Shown: positions 18,279-28,614, numbered from the stretch's first letter. The stretch: DNA of 64,000 bases from Planctomycetota bacterium (GCA_016873225.1 VGXS01000007.1:61496-125495); one strand, 5' to 3'. Program-made: numbers and translations. Notes: a model not told the origin generated them from the sequence alone.

Positions 18279-19420
18279 GGCTCGGTCTCCCCGCCCTCTT
18301 CCCCGTCGCGGCATCGCTCGATCTCGTCCGCCCTTCGGGCCAGGGGGGCAATCAGCCTGGGAAGCGCCTGTTCCGGATCCGATATTTTCAGCGCGATGTC
18401 GAGGCGCCACAGCGGCTTTCCGGCGAGGTCGTCCAGCCGGACCTTCACCAGGTCCTTGTGCGTGCAGACGACGGCGGTTTCCCCGGGAAGGTCCGCGGCC
18501 CATTCCCGCAGCGAGCGGATGTCGTCGCGCGAGTAGGGATGATGGTCGGGGAACTCGCGCCACGCGATGACCCGCGCCCCGGCGGCCTCGAGCGTGGCCC
18601 GGAACGCCGCGGGACGCCCCAACCCGCAAAACGCCGCCACATCCCGCTCCTTGAGCCAGTCCGCCGGACGCGTCTCGCCCGATTCCCTCGTGATCGACGC
18701 GGGACGGTGGTTGGAAAGGAGCACGGGCTTGCCCGGCGCCAGCCTCCCGACCTTCCGCCTGAGTTCATCAAGCGACCGGCCGTCGGCCAGGTCGCAGCGC
18801 GTGAGCACCACGGCGTCGGCAAGCGCCAAAACCGACCGGGGTTCGCGAAGCAAACCCCGGGGCAGGAGGTGCCCGTGTCCCCACGGGCAAGTCGCGTCCA
18901 CCAAAACGATTTCAAGGTCTTTCTTGAGCCTGTGATGCTGGAACCCGTCGTCCAGAACCAGGATCGAGGCGCCCAGTTCGGAAATCGCCGTCAGTCCCAT
19001 CACGGCCCTGTCAGGCCCCTGGAGGTGTGGCACATCGGGGCACAGGTCGGCCAGGACGAGGGCCTCGTCGTTGGCGGCGCCATCCACCGAACCATACCCC
19101 CGCGACAGGATGGTCACCATGAGGCCCTCCTCGCGGAGGAGCCTGGCAACCCAAGCCACCATGGGCGTCTTGCCGGTGCCGCCCGCCGTGAGGTTGCCGA
19201 TGCTGACCACGGGAACCGGTAGCTGGAAGGGGCGTTTCAGGCCGAATTGGTAGGAAAACCGGTGCCAGCGGCAGCCGATGCCATAGGCGAGGCTCGCGGC
19301 CCACAATGCCCAGCGCTTGAGGCTGGCGACGGGGCCCTTGGCGGCTCCTGAGAGCACATCCTCCCAACGGTCGATGCCGGGAAGGGCGCTGGCGGCCAAG
19401 GTGACGGACGCGGGGCCCAC
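18275..19420 (-). CDS. lpxK: Tetraacyldisaccharide 4'-kinase
   Basis: LPVPVVSIGNLTAGGTGKTPMVAWVARLLREEGLMVTILSRGYG; LVLDDGFQHHRLKKDLEIVLVDATCPWGHGHLLPRGLLREP. Confidence 0.94.
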   Translation of the reverse strand: MGPASVTLAASALPGIDRWEDVLSGAAKGPVASLKRWALWAASLAYGIGCRWHRFSYQFGLKRPFQLPVPVVSIGNLTAGGTGKTPMVAWVARLLREEGLMVTILSRGYGSVDGAANDEALVLADLCPDVPHLQGPDRAVMGLTAISELGASILVLDDGFQHHRLKKDLEIVLVDATCPWGHGHLLPRGLLREPRSVLALADAVVLTRCDLADGRSLDELRRKVGRLAPGKPVLLSNHRPASITRESGETRPADWLKERDVAAFCGLGRPAAFRATLEAAGARVIAWREFPDHHPYSRDDIRSLREWAADLPGETAVVCTHKDLVKVRLDDLAGKPLWRLDIALKISDPEQALPRLIAPLARRADEIERCRDGEEGGETEP

Positions 19421-19634
19421 GGGATCCTTCCCACGAATGCCACGACGGGACCCCCAGCCTCCCTGCTGTCACAGACCCCGGTGTGGCCCGGTTATATTCC
19501 GGCCCGGCGCGCGGAATCAACTGCCGTTGCCGGCCGACGCATTTGCAACGCCACCGGCGAGGGATAAAATCAAGGCTCGAGGGGCGTTCGAATGGCTGGA
19601 TGCCCCTTATTCCACGCATTCTGGAGGATTATTC

Positions 19635-20063
19635 GTGTTCCAGCTTCCCCGAGCGGCCGCCCTCTCCCTGGCGATCGCCGCCTTTGTTTTCCTTGCCGGC
19701 GTTTCCGAGGTCCATGGCCAAAAGAGCACCGACAAGCTGACCGACAAGGCCAAGAAGACCCAGGACGCCCTCAAGTCGAAGGTTTCCGTCGAGTTCAGCG
19801 ACACCATCCTCAAGGAAGCCGTCGTCGAACTGAAGGAGCAGGTCAAGGGCGTGTTCATCCAACTCGACACCAAGGGTGGCGTCAGCCAGAACGGCAAGCT
19901 CAGCTACACCGGCAAGGATGTCACGCTTGCCGAGGCCCTCGACGGCATGTTCCAGAAGAACGGCCTCGGATATGTGATCATCAGCAACAAGAAGGACGCC
20001 TACGACGGCGCCATCCTCGTCAAGCAGGGCAAGGAACGCGGAACGGTCATCTCCACCCGCTAG
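19635..20063 (+). CDS. Small secreted protein with STN-like domain
   Basis: GTG start after GGAGG; signal peptide FQLPRAAALSLAIAAFVFLAGVSEVHG; FSDTILKEAVVELKEQVKGVFIQLD...DVTLAEALDGMFQKNGLGYVIISNK. Confidence 0.72.
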   Translation: MFQLPRAAALSLAIAAFVFLAGVSEVHGQKSTDKLTDKAKKTQDALKSKVSVEFSDTILKEAVVELKEQVKGVFIQLDTKGGVSQNGKLSYTGKDVTLAEALDGMFQKNGLGYVIISNKKDAYDGAILVKQGKERGTVISTR

Positions 20064-20107
20064 GCATTGGCCCCGGTTCCGCCCCTTCCCGGGGCGGAAC
20101 CACAATC

Positions 20108-20740
20108 ATGCCCGCTTTTCCCGACCCTTCCTCCGGCCCCGCCCATGAACCGCTGGCCTTCGGCGGCGACCTTTCCGTGGCGACCCTCCTAAGGGCCTAC
20201 CGAACCGGCATCTTTCCCTGGTTCAATCCCGGCGAGACCATCCAGTGGTGGTCGCCCGATCCCCGCGCCGTGTTCATCGTCGAAGACTTCCATGTGCCCC
20301 GTCGTCTGGCGCGCACGATGCGCTCGGGCGCCTTTTCCTTCACCATCGACGCGGCCTTCACGCGGGTGATGGAGGGATGCTCGCATCGGGAGGAAGGATC
20401 CTGGATCGGCCCGGAGGTGATCCGCGCCTACACCGAACTGCACAAGGCCGGGCACGCCCACAGCGTGGAAGCATGGCGGGACGGGGAACTGGTCGGCGGG
20501 CTATACGGTGTTCAAACCGGCGCGATCTTCGCCGGCGAAAGCATGTTTTCAACGGTTTCCGACGCGAGCAAGGCGGCCCTGGCCTTCCTGATGGGCCGGT
20601 TGCGCGAATCCGGATTCGTGATCCTCGACGCCCAAATCCTCAACAGCCACACGGAGTCACTCGGCGCCATCAATGTGCCCCGGGCCCTGTTCCTAAAACT
20701 GTTGGAAGGGGTGAGGGACAGGCAGGTCTCCTTTCCGTGA
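20108..20740 (+). CDS. aat: Leucyl/phenylalanyl-tRNA--protein transferase
   Basis: LAFGGDLSVATLLRAYRTGIFPWFNPGETIQWWSPDPRAVF...GGLYGVQTGAIFAGESMFSTVSDASKAALAFL. Confidence 0.95.
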   Translation: MPAFPDPSSGPAHEPLAFGGDLSVATLLRAYRTGIFPWFNPGETIQWWSPDPRAVFIVEDFHVPRRLARTMRSGAFSFTIDAAFTRVMEGCSHREEGSWIGPEVIRAYTELHKAGHAHSVEAWRDGELVGGLYGVQTGAIFAGESMFSTVSDASKAALAFLMGRLRESGFVILDAQILNSHTESLGAINVPRALFLKLLEGVRDRQVSFP

Positions 20741-20752
20741 GGAGCAACCGCT

Positions 20753-22171
20753 TCACTGCGCCATGCCCGCCGGCCGGTTTCCCGCTCCCTTTCGTCCCGC
20801 CAGGCTGTCGCCAAGCTCGGCGCGCATGCGCTCGGCAAACGCCTGGAGACGGGCCACGATGGCGGGATTGGCATCGGCCACATCACGGGATTCGCCAAGG
20901 TCGTTTTCAAGGTCGTAAAGCTCGGGCTTGGCGATCTTCTTCTGGCTGTAGCGGGCGGGAACGCCGCCGGTGCCGCCCGGCCCGCCATCTAGCGTGCGGA
21001 AGGCGTGCGGAAGCGCCAGCTTCCAACGGCCGTCACCGGTGACAACGGCCTGAAGCTGGTTGTTTTCATAGTAGTAAGCATATCCGTCATGGGGGTTGAT
21101 GGCCCCCGGGGCGCCCGAAAGCAGCGGGCCGATGTCCCTGCCGTCGATCGCGCCGGCCGGAACCTTCGCCCCCGTCCACGCGGCGATGGTCGGCAGCAGG
21201 TCGATCGTCATCGCCATGGCGTTCGAGCGGGTTCCCGCGGGCAGCTTCCCCGGCCACTTCATGAGGCACGGAACGCGCACGCCTCCCTCCCATGTCGTGC
21301 CCTTGCCTTCCCGCAGGGGGCCCGCCGAGCCGGCATGGTTTCCGTAGCTCAGCCATGGGCCGTTGTCGGATGTGAAGATCACGATGGTGTCCCGGGCCCG
21401 TCCGTCGCCTTCGAGGGCGTCGAGGATCCTTCCCGTCGAGGCGTCGATTTCCTCGATGACATCCGCGAAAACTCCCTTGCCTGACTTGCCTGAAAAATCC
21501 TTGCCGGCGAAAAGCGGCACATGCGGCATCGAGTGGGCCAGGTAAAGGAAGAACGGCTTGCCCCGGCTGTCGCCGATGAAGCGGACGGCCTCCTCCGTGT
21601 AGCGCGCCGTGAGGGTGGCCTGGGTTTCGGGGGTGACGGCGGGGTCGATGATTTTCAGGTCACGGATGAGCGGCAGGGAAGGATAGGCGCCTTTTTTGGC
21701 CTCGGGATGAAACGGCCACATGTCGTTGGAGTAGGGAAGTCCGAAATAGCGGTCGAACCCATGGTTGGCCGGCAGGAACCCGGGGTGATGACCAAGATGC
21801 CACTTGCCGAAGCACGCCGTGGCGTACCCCCTGTCGCGGAGCGTTTCCGCCAGCGTGGTTTCCTGCGCGGATATGCCGATCTTGGCGCCGGGCCCAAGCG
21901 CGCCATGGATGCCGACGCGGTTGGGGTAGCACCCGGTGAGCAGGGCGGCGCGCGAGGCGGAACAAACCGGCTGGGCCACATGGAAATTCGTGAAGGCCCT
22001 CCCCTGGGAGGCCAGCTTGTCGAGGTGGGGCGTGCGAACGCCCTTGGCCCCGAAGGCGCCGATGTCGGCGTACCCGAGGTCGTCGCAGAAGATCAGGACC
22101 ACCGAGGGGCGATCGGAAGCCATCACGCATGAAACGGTCAGCAGCCAGGCGAGCATCGTATTTCCCATCAA
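20753..22171 (-). CDS. Secreted sulfatase, Cys-type
   Basis: RPSVVLIFCDDLGYADIGAFG; VCSASRAALLTG (C-x-A-S-R maturation motif); GKWHLGHHPGFLP. Confidence 0.93.
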   Translation of the reverse strand: MMGNTMLAWLLTVSCVMASDRPSVVLIFCDDLGYADIGAFGAKGVRTPHLDKLASQGRAFTNFHVAQPVCSASRAALLTGCYPNRVGIHGALGPGAKIGISAQETTLAETLRDRGYATACFGKWHLGHHPGFLPANHGFDRYFGLPYSNDMWPFHPEAKKGAYPSLPLIRDLKIIDPAVTPETQATLTARYTEEAVRFIGDSRGKPFFLYLAHSMPHVPLFAGKDFSGKSGKGVFADVIEEIDASTGRILDALEGDGRARDTIVIFTSDNGPWLSYGNHAGSAGPLREGKGTTWEGGVRVPCLMKWPGKLPAGTRSNAMAMTIDLLPTIAAWTGAKVPAGAIDGRDIGPLLSGAPGAINPHDGYAYYYENNQLQAVVTGDGRWKLALPHAFRTLDGGPGGTGGVPARYSQKKIAKPELYDLENDLGESRDVADANPAIVARLQAFAERMRAELGDSLAGRKGAGNRPAGMAQ

Positions 22172-22321
22172 TTCATGAGGATTCCTTCAGGATATGGTTT
22201 CCTGACAATGAAGGCTCCGATGGGCCGCCAGGCCATTGACAAACAACTCCGCTTCGCCAAGTCTTGATGGACACGCCGGCGGTTCCGGCGCCCCCCAAGC
22301 ACCCCATTCCCGGAGTCTTCG

Positions 22322-23413
22322 ATGTTGCGCGACTGGTTGAGGAACATGATGTTTGCCGGCGCCTTGGCCGGCGCCGTTTCCATGGCGGGCGCCTTGCGCG
22401 CCGGCCCGCTCACCGACAGCCTCAAGTCTGGCGAGGTGAAGCTTCAGTCGACCGGCCCGATCACCTTCGGCCCCGAGGGCGTGCTGTTCGTGGGCGATCC
22501 CAAGGCCGCGGCGGTCTACGCCATCGGCACCGGCGACGCCGCCGCCTCCAAGGCGGCTCCGGTGAACATCGAGAACCTCGGCGGCAAGCTGGCCGCCCTC
22601 CTGGGAACCAAGGAAGCCGATGTCCAGGTCAACGACATCGCGGTGAATCCCGAATCGAACAAGGTGTACCTGTCGGTTTCCCGCGGCAAGGGTCCCGGCG
22701 CCATCCCGGTGATCCTGTCCGTCGGGACCGGCGGCGAACTCAAGGAAGTGGCGCTCGCCTCGGTGCCCCATGCCAAGGCCGAGTTGAGCAAGCCGGTCGC
22801 CGAAGGCGCGAAGCGGATGGAGGCGATCACCGGCCTCAAGGTGGTGAAGGACAAGCTGTTCGTCGCCGGCCTTTCCAATGAGGAGTTCGCCTCAACGCTG
22901 AGGAAGATCGCGCTGCCGTTCGACGGCAAGACCGCCTCCGCGGGCATCCAGATCTACCATGGCGCCCATGGCAAGTATGAGACCGCCGCTCCCGTGCGCA
23001 CCTTCACCACGGTGGAAATCAACGGCAAGGAGGAGATCCTCGCCGCGTACACCTGCACGCCCCTTGTCCGCATTCCGGTCTCGGAACTCCAGGATGGCGC
23101 CAAGGTGAAGGGCAAGACGGTGGCGGAACTGGGGAACCGGAACCGGCCACTCGACATCCTTGTTTATTCCAAGGAAGGCAAGCCATTCGCGCTGATGGCC
23201 AACAGCGCCCGCGGCGTGATGAAGGTGGGCCTCGACAACATCGAGTCGGTTGACGCCATCTCCGCCCGGGTCGCCGACACGGCTGGGTTGAAATACGAGA
23301 CCTTGAAGCAGCATGTCGGCGTTGAGCACCTGGCGAAACTGGGCGACGCCCACGCCGTGATGCTGGTGCGCGGAACGGCCGGGGTCTCCCTCAAGACAAT
23401 CGAACTGCCCTGA
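22322..23413 (+). CDS. Secreted hypothetical protein, beta-propeller-like
   Basis: MLRDWLRNMMFAGALAGAVSMAGALRAGP signal peptide; VLFVGDPKAAAVYAIGTGD... Confidence 0.7.
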   Translation: MLRDWLRNMMFAGALAGAVSMAGALRAGPLTDSLKSGEVKLQSTGPITFGPEGVLFVGDPKAAAVYAIGTGDAAASKAAPVNIENLGGKLAALLGTKEADVQVNDIAVNPESNKVYLSVSRGKGPGAIPVILSVGTGGELKEVALASVPHAKAELSKPVAEGAKRMEAITGLKVVKDKLFVAGLSNEEFASTLRKIALPFDGKTASAGIQIYHGAHGKYETAAPVRTFTTVEINGKEEILAAYTCTPLVRIPVSELQDGAKVKGKTVAELGNRNRPLDILVYSKEGKPFALMANSARGVMKVGLDNIESVDAISARVADTAGLKYETLKQHVGVEHLAKLGDAHAVMLVRGTAGVSLKTIELP

Positions 23414-23415
23414 GC

Positions 23416-24516
23416 ATGGCCCGATTGTCAGCCAACACGGTCAGGATCGGCATTCCGGTCCTGGCCATTTTTCTTGGGGCCGCGCCGGCGCGTTCCCAGT
23501 CGCCTTCATTGGCATGGAAACCGGACGGTTCCGATCCGTCGGTTGGCAGGTTCGAGGCCCGCGGACTGCCCGAGGGTTCGCCGCCGCTGGCGCAGCCCGG
23601 GCGCTTCCTGACGGTGGGCGTTGAAGCCGGTCCCGGCCTGCTGGGCACCTGGGGTTCCGAGGGAAACACGGCATGGTTCAGGCCCCGTTTTCCCTTGGCG
23701 CCCGGTGTGCGCCACACCGTTCGCCTGGGGGGCGGCCTGTCGATCGAACTGGTCCACTCGCTGCCGGTGCCGGAAACCCCGGCCACGGTGGTTGTTTCGT
23801 CGCATCCATCCTCGCGCGAGATTCCGGAAAACATCCTGCGGTTTTATCTGGTGTTCAGCGCGCCGATGCGAACCGGCGAGGCTTACAAGCGCGTCACGCT
23901 GGTCCGTGACGATGGCCATATCGCGGAACTGCCGTTTTTGGAGCTTGATGAGGAATTGTGGGATCCCACGGGAACCCGCCTGACGCTGCTGATTGATCCG
24001 GGGCGCATCAAGAGGGGCGTCAAGCCGCTTGTGGACATCGGCCCCGTCTTCGAATCCGGCCGCCGTTACACGCTCAAGGTCGATGCCGCATGGCCGGACG
24101 CCAACGGCAAGCCATTGTCCAAGGCCCACCAGCGTGAATACCAGGTGGTGCCGCCCGTGCGCCGGCGGATCGACCCCGGCGATTGGGTGCCAAGCCCGCC
24201 GATGTCGGCGGCGCAGCCTGTGGAAATCCGCTTTCCCCGGCCACTCGACAAGGCCTTGGCCGAGCGATTGATCCGCGTGTCGGACGATGAAAACCGGCCC
24301 TTGGCCGGAAAAGCGGAAATGCTGGCGGGAGAAACCGTCCTGCGATTCACCCCCCGCGCCCCTTGGCAGCCCGGCCGGTATCATCTGGCGGCGGAACTCG
24401 CGCTGGAAGATCCGGCTGGAAACCGGCAGGACAGGTTGTTCGATTCCCCGGAAGACGAGGAACCGGGGCCGGCGAAGACGCGCTGTGGGCCGTCGTTTCG
24501 CGTGGGAAGCCGTTGA
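23416..24516 (+). CDS. Secreted hypothetical protein with Ig-like (SbsA-type) regions
   Basis: ORF directly after preceding CDS; LRFYLVFSAPMRTGEAYKRVTLVRDDG and VEIRFPRPLDKALAERLIRVSDDENRPLAG resemble bacterial Ig-like domains. Confidence 0.65.
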   Translation: MARLSANTVRIGIPVLAIFLGAAPARSQSPSLAWKPDGSDPSVGRFEARGLPEGSPPLAQPGRFLTVGVEAGPGLLGTWGSEGNTAWFRPRFPLAPGVRHTVRLGGGLSIELVHSLPVPETPATVVVSSHPSSREIPENILRFYLVFSAPMRTGEAYKRVTLVRDDGHIAELPFLELDEELWDPTGTRLTLLIDPGRIKRGVKPLVDIGPVFESGRRYTLKVDAAWPDANGKPLSKAHQREYQVVPPVRRRIDPGDWVPSPPMSAAQPVEIRFPRPLDKALAERLIRVSDDENRPLAGKAEMLAGETVLRFTPRAPWQPGRYHLAAELALEDPAGNRQDRLFDSPEDEEPGPAKTRCGPSFRVGSR

Positions 24517-24606
24517 TATCTTTCGCAATATCCTTGACTCCGGGGCTTTGGTAAGGCACAAAGAAATGACCTCCCCGCCTCGAATCCCAGCGAATTGATT
24601 GGAACA

Positions 24607-27219
24607 ATGGTCATGCCTCACCTTCGCGTGATCACCATCGTTGTGCTGACTGCCGGCCTGATGCGCGCCGACGAGGGAACCGACTTCTTTGAGTCGAAAA
24701 TACGGCCCGTCATTACCGAACATTGCCTCGCCTGCCACTCGGCCGATGCCGCGAAGGCCGGCAAGCTCAAAGGGGGCCTGAAGCTCGATTCCCGCGAGGG
24801 CATGCGCAAGGGCGGCGACACAGGCCCCGCCGTGGTGCCCGGCGACACCAACAAGGGTACGCTGCTGGCATCGCTGAGGCATGATGGCGACCTTCGCATG
24901 CCCCCCAAGGGCAAGCTGCCCGATGCCATCGCGGCTGATTTCGCCAAATGGATTTCGATGGGGGCGCCCGACCCCCGTGACGGATCCACCGGCGCCAAGT
25001 CCCCGCTGGCATCCGGCGCGTTGCCTTGGTCGTTCATGTCTCCCAAGGCAACGGGTCCCGAATCCCCCGGCGAGATCGACCGCCTGATTGCCTCCAAGCG
25101 GGCGGAAAAGGTCGTCAAGGCGGCCGGCCCCGCCGATCGTCGCGCCTTGGCCCGCCGCCTGTATTTCGACCTGGTCGGTTTGCCTCCGTCCCCGGCCGAA
25201 GTGGAGGCGTTCGTCGCCGACAATCGTCCCGGCGCCTATTCGGATCTGGTGGATCGGTTGCTGGCTTCCCCGCACTATGGCGAACGCATGGCCCGGCATT
25301 GGCTTGATGTGGCCCGGTATGCCGAGGATCAGGCCCACACCTTCGCCGTGAAGCCCAAGTCGAACGCCTTCCGATACCGGGACTGGGTGATCGCGGCGAT
25401 GAACGGCGACATGCCGTACGACCAATTCATCCGCTTCCAGTTGGCCGGCGACCTGATGCCCGAATCCTCGGGTGACGCCTTCACGCGGTTGGCGGGCCTG
25501 GGTCTCATCGGCCTGGGGGCCGAGTACTACAAGAACACCGCCCGGGAGCAGGCGATCGCCGATGAACTCGACGACCGCGTCGACACCGTCACCCGGGGCT
25601 TCCTGGGCATCACCGTCAGTTGCGCCCGCTGCCACGACCACAAGTTCGACCCGATTTCCCAAGTGGATTACTACTCCCTGGCCGGCGTCTTCAACGGATT
25701 CAGCAATGTCGACGCGCCCCTGGCCCCTTCCGACGCCGTGGCCGCCTACGACAAGGCGCAGAAGGACATCAAGGATGCCGAGGGCCGCGTGAACGCGATT
25801 CTTTCCAAGGCAGGCGAGCAAGCGGCAAGGGAGTCGCTTGGCAAGCTGGCCGAAACTCTCGCCGCCGCGCAAGGCCTTCCCGCGGGCAAGAATGGCGCCA
25901 AGGAGGTGGAGGCCGCGGCCAAGGCGGCGGATGTTTCGGCGTATTTCCTTGGGAAATGGATCAAGTTCCTAGGGTCAGGCCCGGCGGGCAAGGTTTCCGA
26001 ATTGGCCCCCGTCAGGGAGTTGAAGCCCGGAACCGGCCGGGACAAGGTATCCGCGGCTTGCCAGGCCGCGGCCAAGGCGGTTCGCGCCGCCGCGGAGTCG
26101 GCCAAGCCGAACGACCATCCCCTCATGAAGGCGCTCAGGGCCGACAAGAACGGCCCCCTGTCGGTGCCTCCCGAGGATGCGGAGAAGTTTTTCCTGATGG
26201 GTGAAGCCAAGACATCCGTGGCTCGCATGCGCGAGGAAGTCGCCGTCCTCAAGAAGAACGCCCCACCGATGTATCCCGTGGCCCATGCCATCCGTGGCGG
26301 CGGGCAAACGATGCCCCTTTTCATCCGCGGCAACCCGCTCAAGAAGGGCGCCCCGGCCCCCAAGGGATTCCCTGAGTCGTTATCGAGGGTTTCCGCGAGC
26401 AAGGGTGAATCCTACGGCCGCCTCCAACTGGCCGACGCGATCGCCTCGCGTGACAATCCGCTCACGGCGCGGGTGATGGTGAACCGGGTTTGGGAGCGCC
26501 ACTTCGGCAAGGGCCTGGTCGGCACGCCCTCGAACTTCGGCCAACTGGGCGACAAGCCGACCAATCCGGAACTGCTCGACACGCTGGCCGTGCGTTTCAT
26601 GGAACATGGATGGTCGCTCAAGTGGCTTCACCGGGCCATCGTGATGTCGGAGACCTACAGGCTGTCCAGCCTTGGCGAGTCGGGTGCGGCCGTCGATCCG
26701 GCCAACTCGCTCCTGTGGAAGGCCAACCGCAGGAGGCTCGATGTGGAGGTGTGGCGGGACGCCCTGCTTGCCGTTTCAGGCAACCTGGACGAAACAATGG
26801 GCGGGCCCACCTACGACCTGCGGGACGCCGGCGCGAACCGCAGGACGGTTTACGCCAAGGTCAGCCGCCACAACCTGGACGGCCTCCTGAGGCTGTTCGA
26901 TTTCCCCGATGCCAATGTGACAAGCGACAAGCGCTCGAACACCACCGTGCCGCAGCAGCAACTGTTCGCGCTCAACAGCGATTTCATGATCCGCCAGGCC
27001 AAGGCGTTCGCCGCGCGCCTGGCCAAGGAATCCAAGGGCGATGCCGAGGCCGTGAAGCGGGCCTATCAGTTGGCGTTTGGTCGTTCGCCCGCCGCCGGCG
27101 AAGCGTCGCGGGCGCTGGCGTTTTTGGCCGATCCGGTCGGCCCCGATGACAAGCTTTCCCGACGCGAGCAGTTCGCCCAGGCGATCCTCGCCTCCAACGA
27201 GTTCATGTTCGTCGACTGA
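24607..27219 (+). CDS. PSD1 / DUF1549-DUF1553 protein with N-terminal planctomycete cytochrome c domain
   Basis: ITEHCLACHSADAAKAGKLKGGLKLDSREG; CARCHDHKFDPISQVDYYSLAGVF; NPLTARVMVNRVWERHFGKGLVGTPSNFG. Confidence 0.93.
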   Translation: MVMPHLRVITIVVLTAGLMRADEGTDFFESKIRPVITEHCLACHSADAAKAGKLKGGLKLDSREGMRKGGDTGPAVVPGDTNKGTLLASLRHDGDLRMPPKGKLPDAIAADFAKWISMGAPDPRDGSTGAKSPLASGALPWSFMSPKATGPESPGEIDRLIASKRAEKVVKAAGPADRRALARRLYFDLVGLPPSPAEVEAFVADNRPGAYSDLVDRLLASPHYGERMARHWLDVARYAEDQAHTFAVKPKSNAFRYRDWVIAAMNGDMPYDQFIRFQLAGDLMPESSGDAFTRLAGLGLIGLGAEYYKNTAREQAIADELDDRVDTVTRGFLGITVSCARCHDHKFDPISQVDYYSLAGVFNGFSNVDAPLAPSDAVAAYDKAQKDIKDAEGRVNAILSKAGEQAARESLGKLAETLAAAQGLPAGKNGAKEVEAAAKAADVSAYFLGKWIKFLGSGPAGKVSELAPVRELKPGTGRDKVSAACQAAAKAVRAAAESAKPNDHPLMKALRADKNGPLSVPPEDAEKFFLMGEAKTSVARMREEVAVLKKNAPPMYPVAHAIRGGGQTMPLFIRGNPLKKGAPAPKGFPESLSRVSASKGESYGRLQLADAIASRDNPLTARVMVNRVWERHFGKGLVGTPSNFGQLGDKPTNPELLDTLAVRFMEHGWSLKWLHRAIVMSETYRLSSLGESGAAVDPANSLLWKANRRRLDVEVWRDALLAVSGNLDETMGGPTYDLRDAGANRRTVYAKVSRHNLDGLLRLFDFPDANVTSDKRSNTTVPQQQLFALNSDFMIRQAKAFAARLAKESKGDAEAVKRAYQLAFGRSPAAGEASRALAFLADPVGPDDKLSRREQFAQAILASNEFMFVD

Positions 27220-27234
27220 CAGGAGACCACCGCC

Positions 27235-28614
27235 ATGCTGATTCCGTCACGCCGCGACATGTTGGCAAGCCTGGGCGCGGGAGTTGGCTCCCTCGGGCTC
27301 GCCGGGGTGATGGCTGACGCCGGTTTGGCCGCCACGGCCGCCGGCAATGATCCGTTGGCCCCGCGGCCATCCCACTTCGCACCCAAGGCCAGGCATGTCA
27401 TCCACCTGTTCATGAATGGCGGCCCTTCGCAGGTGGACACCTTCGACCCCAAGCCGATGCTCGAAAAGCATGCCGGCAAGCCCATGCCGCAGGGTCACCT
27501 CTCCACCGAACGCAAGACCGGCAACTGCCTGCCCAGCGCCTTCAAGTTCCACAAGTCCGGGAAATCAGGGGTCGAGGTCAGCGAGATCTACCCCGAAATC
27601 GCCAAGTGCATCGACGACATCTGCGTCATCCGTTCAATGCACACCAATGTGCCCAACCATGAACCCTCGCTGCTGATGATGACCAGCGGCAACCTCCAGC
27701 CGATCCGTCCCAGCATGGGCGCCTGGCTTTCGTACGGCCTCGGCACCGAGAACCGCAACCTTCCCGGGTTCGTTGTGCTCTGTCCCGGCAAGCCGGTGGT
27801 GGGGCCACAACTGTGGGGCAGCAGTTTCCTACCCGGCGCCCATCAGGGCTGCCATATCCAGAACCTCGATCCCAACCGGGTCATCGACCATATCCGCAAT
27901 GGCACTGTTTCCACCGCCACCCAGCGGCGCCAGCTCGACCTGCTCAACGCCATGAACCGCGACCATCGCGACGCCCGCGGCGGTGACGACCAGCTTGAGG
28001 CGCGGATCCAGTCGTTCGAGATGGCCTTCCGCATGCAAACCGAGGCCTCCGAGGCGTTCGATGTCTCCCGCGAGCCCGCTTCCACGCGCGAACTCTATGG
28101 AACGGGCGCCTATGCCGACTCCCTGATCGTCGCCCGCCGGCTGGTGGAACGGGGCGTGCGCACCGTGCAGGTGTTCACGGGCTCGGGCCAGCCATGGGAC
28201 GACCATGGCAACATCGTCAACGGTCACCGCTCGAAGGCCCAGACCACCGACAGGCCCATCGCCGCACTCTTGGCCGACCTGAAGCGCCTGGGCCTGCTGG
28301 ATGAAACCTTGGTCCTTTGGGGCGGCGAGTTCGGCCGCACGCCCACCAGCGAGGGAGCGGACGGCCGCGACCACAACAACCACGGATTCACCGTTTGGCT
28401 GGCTGGCGGCGGCGTCAAGGGTGGCATGGCGTACGGCGCCACCGACGACTTTGGATTCGCGGCGGCCAGGGACAAGGTGCATGTGCACGACCTGCACGCC
28501 ACCATGCTGCACCTGTTGGGGCTCGACCACGAAAAGCTCACTTACCGCTACAGTGGTCGCGACTTCCGGCTCACCGATGTTCATGGCACCGTCGTGCGCG
28601 ACATCCTTGCCTGA
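27235..28614 (+). CDS. DUF1501 domain-containing exported protein
   Basis: NGGPSQVDTFDPKPMLEKHAGKPMP; LVLWGGEFGRTPTSEGADGRDHNNHGFTVWLAGGGVKGG; HLLGLDHEKLTYRYSGRDFRLTDVHG. Confidence 0.93.
   Translation: MLIPSRRDMLASLGAGVGSLGLAGVMADAGLAATAAGNDPLAPRPSHFAPKARHVIHLFMNGGPSQVDTFDPKPMLEKHAGKPMPQGHLSTERKTGNCLPSAFKFHKSGKSGVEVSEIYPEIAKCIDDICVIRSMHTNVPNHEPSLLMMTSGNLQPIRPSMGAWLSYGLGTENRNLPGFVVLCPGKPVVGPQLWGSSFLPGAHQGCHIQNLDPNRVIDHIRNGTVSTATQRRQLDLLNAMNRDHRDARGGDDQLEARIQSFEMAFRMQTEASEAFDVSREPASTRELYGTGAYADSLIVARRLVERGVRTVQVFTGSGQPWDDHGNIVNGHRSKAQTTDRPIAALLADLKRLGLLDETLVLWGGEFGRTPTSEGADGRDHNNHGFTVWLAGGGVKGGMAYGATDDFGFAAARDKVHVHDLHATMLHLLGLDHEKLTYRYSGRDFRLTDVHGTVVRDILA

Noticed and set aside
23506-25872. 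788-aa minus-strand ORF
   Set aside because: Shadow ORF opposite the secreted Ig-like protein and PSD1 genes; no recognisable domains.
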